9,182 bases of DNA from an uncultured Clostridia bacterium (GTDB taxonomy: Bacteria; Bacillota; Clostridia; Christensenellales; DTU072): NCBI GenBank assembly GCA_934296355.1, contig CAKRAY010000047.1, positions 1-9,182 on the forward strand, read 5' to 3'. A program made the position numbers and the translations under genes. Of the stretch, positions 7,014 to 9,182 are shown one piece after another; the stretch's first letter is position 1; every line of letters starts with the position of its first letter. The notes under the pieces are model-generated. The model had not been told where the DNA came from and searched no databases. It saw only the letters and a list, made by a program, of their open reading frames with translations.

Positions 7014-7985
7014 TTACACGTTGTCTTCCCGCCATTCTTTTTCCGAAGAAATCAACATGGAAGCGAGTACTTCGAGCGTGTCGGGCGTGGTCTCGGTGGA
7101 ACAAGAAATACCGGTTTCCTCGCGTATAAATTCGGGGTAACCGTTAATAGTCGCGCCCTTGCCGCAAATAAGTATGCCTTTTTCGAAAACGTTCCGCTTC
7201 AGTTCGTCGCTTGCGTCGGTTACCGCCGCGCGGATAAGTCCGGTAATCTTTAAGTAAAGAGATTGTACGATAGGGAACACGTCGCGTACCGAAAGTATAA
7301 TAGACTTAGATAAAAACGTGATGGTATCCGTTCCCTCGGCGACGATTTTCGTTCCGTCCGAGCGGAATAAAGAACAAAAGTTTTTTGCAAGATATATCGA
7401 CTCTTCGAAAGACAGTTTAAGTTTTACGTTTTGCGCAAAATAATCTCGTAACTGCTCGCCGAGAAGATTAAAAGATATCGGTAGCGAGAAGTTGGCAGTG
7501 TTAACCCCGGACGATATTACGGAAATCTCGGTAAGGTCGTTGTCGGCATATAACGCCACGTTTTTTTCGTGCGCTTTGCACATTTCGACAAGGACCTTTG
7601 TTCTGTCTAACAGAAAAACGTTAGGATAGCCGCTGCGCACGAACACGCTCTCTATCGCAATGGCGTCTTCGGCTTGCATACCGCAAGTAATCAGCACATA
7701 TAGATTTGAAAAACGCGGTACGAAGTATTTTTTCAGAATGTATTTAACGTAAATCCTCGCGCCGAGTTCGTCAAAAACTTTTCCGTCCTTAAACGGCAAG
7801 GAAAACATCTCGTTGTCGTTAAGCGAGCCGTGACGCTTTTTCGCGTCCCGTCCGAACGCTATTATAGAAGGATTATTGCTTTTTTTGCGAATAAGACAAC
7901 AAGGTTCCTTTGCGTAAACCTTGCCGTTATCGTAAATAGCGAAACTTTCGCTGTCAAAACTAATCGTAAAGTTCTTCCTTGACAT
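7014..7985 (-). CDS. Divergent MreB-like actin-fold protein with eroded nucleotide-binding motifs
   Basis: The 323 residues follow MreB along their whole length. The N-terminal strand pair has EPCCLIRKK (27-35) matching the MreB EPS-V-A-I region, and IIAFGRDAKKRHG (41-53) matches V-A-V-G-x-A-K-x-M-x-G. PFKDGKVFD (64-72) matches P-x-x-D-G-V-I-A-D, TEISVISSG (152-160) matches T-x-x-x-V-I-S, and ILICGKGATINGYPEFI (271-287) matches the GGGA-L segment with EETG after it. The ATP-site residues are lost: phosphate-1 DxGT reads FDSES (10-14), phosphate-2 DIGGGT reads ADNDLT (147-152), the catalytic EEP region reads DRT (127-129), and GGGA reads GKGA. It is soluble and about MreB length (usual 330-345). 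The gene overlaps maf by 26 bases, and TGAGGAAA inside maf supports its ATG. The maf-mreB order supports an mreB origin, but mreC/mreD do not follow. I infer a paralogue or degenerate orthologue with a structural or regulatory role. Confidence 0.75.
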   Translation of the reverse strand: MSRKNFTISFDSESFAIYDNGKVYAKEPCCLIRKKSNNPSIIAFGRDAKKRHGSLNDNEMFSLPFKDGKVFDELGARIYVKYILKKYFVPRFSNLYVLITCGMQAEDAIAIESVFVRSGYPNVFLLDRTKVLVEMCKAHEKNVALYADNDLTEISVISSGVNTANFSLPISFNLLGEQLRDYFAQNVKLKLSFEESIYLAKNFCSLFRSDGTKIVAEGTDTITFLSKSIILSVRDVFPIVQSLYLKITGLIRAAVTDASDELKRNVFEKGILICGKGATINGYPEFIREETGISCSTETTPDTLEVLASMLISSEKEWREDNV

Positions 7986-8523
7986 TGACGTATTTCCTCA
8001 GTATTTCCCTTAATTTTTCGGTAGGTAAACCGACTATGTTATCTTCGCTCCCTTCGAACTTTTCTACGATGACCCCGTCTTGAAGTCCGTATGCGCCCGC
8101 CTTGTCCAGCGGATTGTATGTATCTATATATTCGTATATCTCTTCGTCCGTAAGTTTTTTTATCGTAACGTAACTTGTTTCGTGCGTTACGGTCTCTTCG
8201 CCGTCCGCTCTTACGTATAAACCGCTTATAACCAGGTGCGTTTTACCCGATAATTCTTTGATATCCCTAAAAGCGACGTCGCGCGTAAGCGGTTTGCCGT
8301 ATATCTTATCTCCGAGAACAACTATGGTGTCGCAAGCAATCGCGAAAGGCGCGTTAACCGCTCGTCCTTTCAGCAAAGCGTTGGTTTCGGCTACGTCTAC
8401 GGGTACGCCCGTTTCTTTTTCTTCGGCGCTCGGAGAGACGATAACGAAATCGTCGAGGATTTTATGTAAAAGCGCCTTCCTACGCGGTGAAGAAGAAGCT
8501 AAAACGAATCTTTTCTCGGACAT
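7960..8523 (-). CDS. maf: Maf-family nucleoside triphosphate pyrophosphatase
   Basis: Maf proteins hydrolyse non-canonical or modified nucleotides (for example dTTP/UTP or methylated forms) to the monophosphate and pyrophosphate, acting as house-cleaning enzymes and, in Bacillota, linked to septum formation and cell-division arrest. All family signatures are present in this 187-residue protein: the N-terminal LASSSPRRKALL (8-19), ACDTIV (63-68) with catalytic Asp65, IYGKP (74-78), LSGKTHLVISG (91-101), DKAGAYGLQ (140-148), and EGSEDNIVGLP (157-167). Length is normal (about 185-200). Nine bases separate it from the stop of the upstream Ppx/GppA-like gene. No Shine-Dalgarno precedes its ATG, so translation probably depends on ribosomes finishing the upstream gene. 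Its 3' end overlaps the MreB-like start by 26 bases, as expected for an operon. The exact subfamily (dTTP/UTP- versus m7GTP-type) cannot be assigned securely. Confidence 0.95.
   Translation of the reverse strand: MSEKRFVLASSSPRRKALLHKILDDFVIVSPSAEEKETGVPVDVAETNALLKGRAVNAPFAIACDTIVVLGDKIYGKPLTRDVAFRDIKELSGKTHLVISGLYVRADGEETVTHETSYVTIKKLTDEEIYEYIDTYNPLDKAGAYGLQDGVIVEKFEGSEDNIVGLPTEKLREILRKYVNVKEELYD
7993..8000 (-). promoter_or_regulatory. Ribosome binding site of the MreB-like gene, inside maf
   Basis: On the minus strand TGAGGAAA ends seven bases before the ATG at 7985-7983. It lies within the maf coding sequence, upstream of the maf stop (7962-7960). It fixes the start of the MreB-like frame and implies that ribosomes translating maf pass over this site. 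Confidence 0.7.
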
Positions 8524-8532
8524 AAATAAGAA

Positions 8533-9182
8533 TTATAGAATATCGAGGTTCTTTTTGAACGCGCGCCTGAAGTCCGCAACCGCGCCCATAGCGTCTTGAA
8601 TCTCCAAGGAGCAATCTCCACCCGATTCGGATTCGGTTTTTAAGATAACGCTCTCGCCGAGAATGTCGCAAGAGAGGGAAGTGATGACTCCGCTCATACT
8701 TCTATCGAAACATTCCGCGATTCTTACGATAACTCCGAGTTTCTTAACCGCTTCGATATCTTCTTCGGTAAGCATTGCGAGATATTGCTGAATCTCTATT
8801 CCTTCGAGCGGTTGACTACCGTGCATTCCCGCGATAATCGCCGCCATAACAAGGTCTTTTTGTTGTATTCCGTAAAGATTACTGTTAAGTATGAAATAGA
8901 ACGAGTGCTTCGGGTGGTCGTAATACTTAAAACTGCTTCCCACGTCGTGAAGTTGCGCGGCAACCCTTAAAGTGCGCACGTAAACTCTGGGGAGTTTATG
9001 TAAAACTTTTAATTGACGATATAATTGCAAAGCAATATCGAATACGTGTTCGGAGTGCTGAACGTTCATATTGAAATTGCCGAGCATGGTATAAATGCTG
9101 TGCCCGAGGACGTCTCCGAGCGGTTTTTCGGTAGTGCTAGGCACGGCGTAACGGAACATTGCGCCTTCGCGTAATCCCGCGC
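8533..9182 (-). CDS. Ppx/GppA-family phosphatase, C-terminal part with HD domain (5' truncated by the window edge)
   Basis: The reading frame is open to the right edge of the window. Upstream of the first in-frame Met (9159-9157) it reads GLREGA, the conserved motif that closes the actin-like domain of Ppx/GppA phosphatases, so that Met is internal and the true start lies outside. The remaining 208 residues are the HD-domain half (numbered from that Met): H35 and H38 in QHSEHVFDIA, LHDVG with H71-D72, HPKHS with H82 and H85, H113, and RIAECFDRS with D152. The metal-binding HD set appears intact, unlike E. coli Ppx, where the equivalent dyad is H-E (from memory). Family members hydrolyse polyphosphate or the pentaphosphate of pppGpp, and the missing N-terminal half would be needed to choose between these. 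It is the first visible gene of the minus-strand operon with maf and the MreB-like gene. Confidence 0.88.
   Translation of the reverse strand, partial: AGLREGAMFRYAVPSTTEKPLGDVLGHSIYTMLGNFNMNVQHSEHVFDIALQLYRQLKVLHKLPRVYVRTLRVAAQLHDVGSSFKYYDHPKHSFYFILNSNLYGIQQKDLVMAAIIAGMHGSQPLEGIEIQQYLAMLTEEDIEAVKKLGVIVRIAECFDRSMSGVITSLSCDILGESVILKTESESGGDCSLEIQDAMGAVADFRRAFKKNLDIL

Overview
The window looks like part of the chromosome of an anaerobic Bacillota (Clostridia-type) bacterium, probably an uncultured gut or host-associated lineage. This is inferred from Shine-Dalgarno motifs of the AGGAG/GAGGGAG type, short U-tailed intrinsic terminators, a maf/mreB-type gene order, a probable ECF-transporter S-component fragment and a rubrerythrin/ferritin-like protein. 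Nothing in the sequence fixes the taxon. I see no mobile element, CRISPR array, tRNA or rRNA.

Layout, left to right. (1) The last 60 codons of a plus-strand integral membrane protein, probably an ECF S component, end at 185 and are followed by an intrinsic terminator at 265-300. (2) A gene-free stretch (186-683) holds a possible structured RNA (409-528, closed by a perfect 8-bp outer helix) and a very strong promoter (596-624) surrounded by repeated ATACTA/TAGTAT operator-like sites. (3) That promoter drives a single large gene (684-5525, 1613 aa). It is a tandem-duplicated, LacZ-like GH2 protein in which both TIM-barrel copies have lost the catalytic nucleophile. It has its own terminator. 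(4) A 422-aa ferritin-like protein (5660-6928) follows, with three regularly spaced E-x29-(E/D)xxH metal-site signatures. It ends in a strong terminator that probably serves both strands. (5) Converging from the right is a minus-strand operon: the C-terminal part of a Ppx/GppA phosphatase (cut by the window edge), maf, and a divergent MreB/actin-like protein whose nucleotide-binding motifs are eroded.

The minus-strand genes are tightly packed (9-nt gap, then a 26-nt overlap), so they are probably co-transcribed and translationally coupled. The maf-mreB order is the classical Bacillota morphogenesis arrangement, but the expected mreC/mreD are absent. A terminator comes straight after the MreB-like gene. 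The GH2-like and ferritin-like genes have separate signals, and nothing shows that they share a pathway.

The two most unusual items are the double pseudo-GH2 protein behind an apparently tightly regulated strong promoter, and the degenerate MreB-like protein in the maf position. Both are cases where an enzyme fold seems to be kept without its canonical active site.
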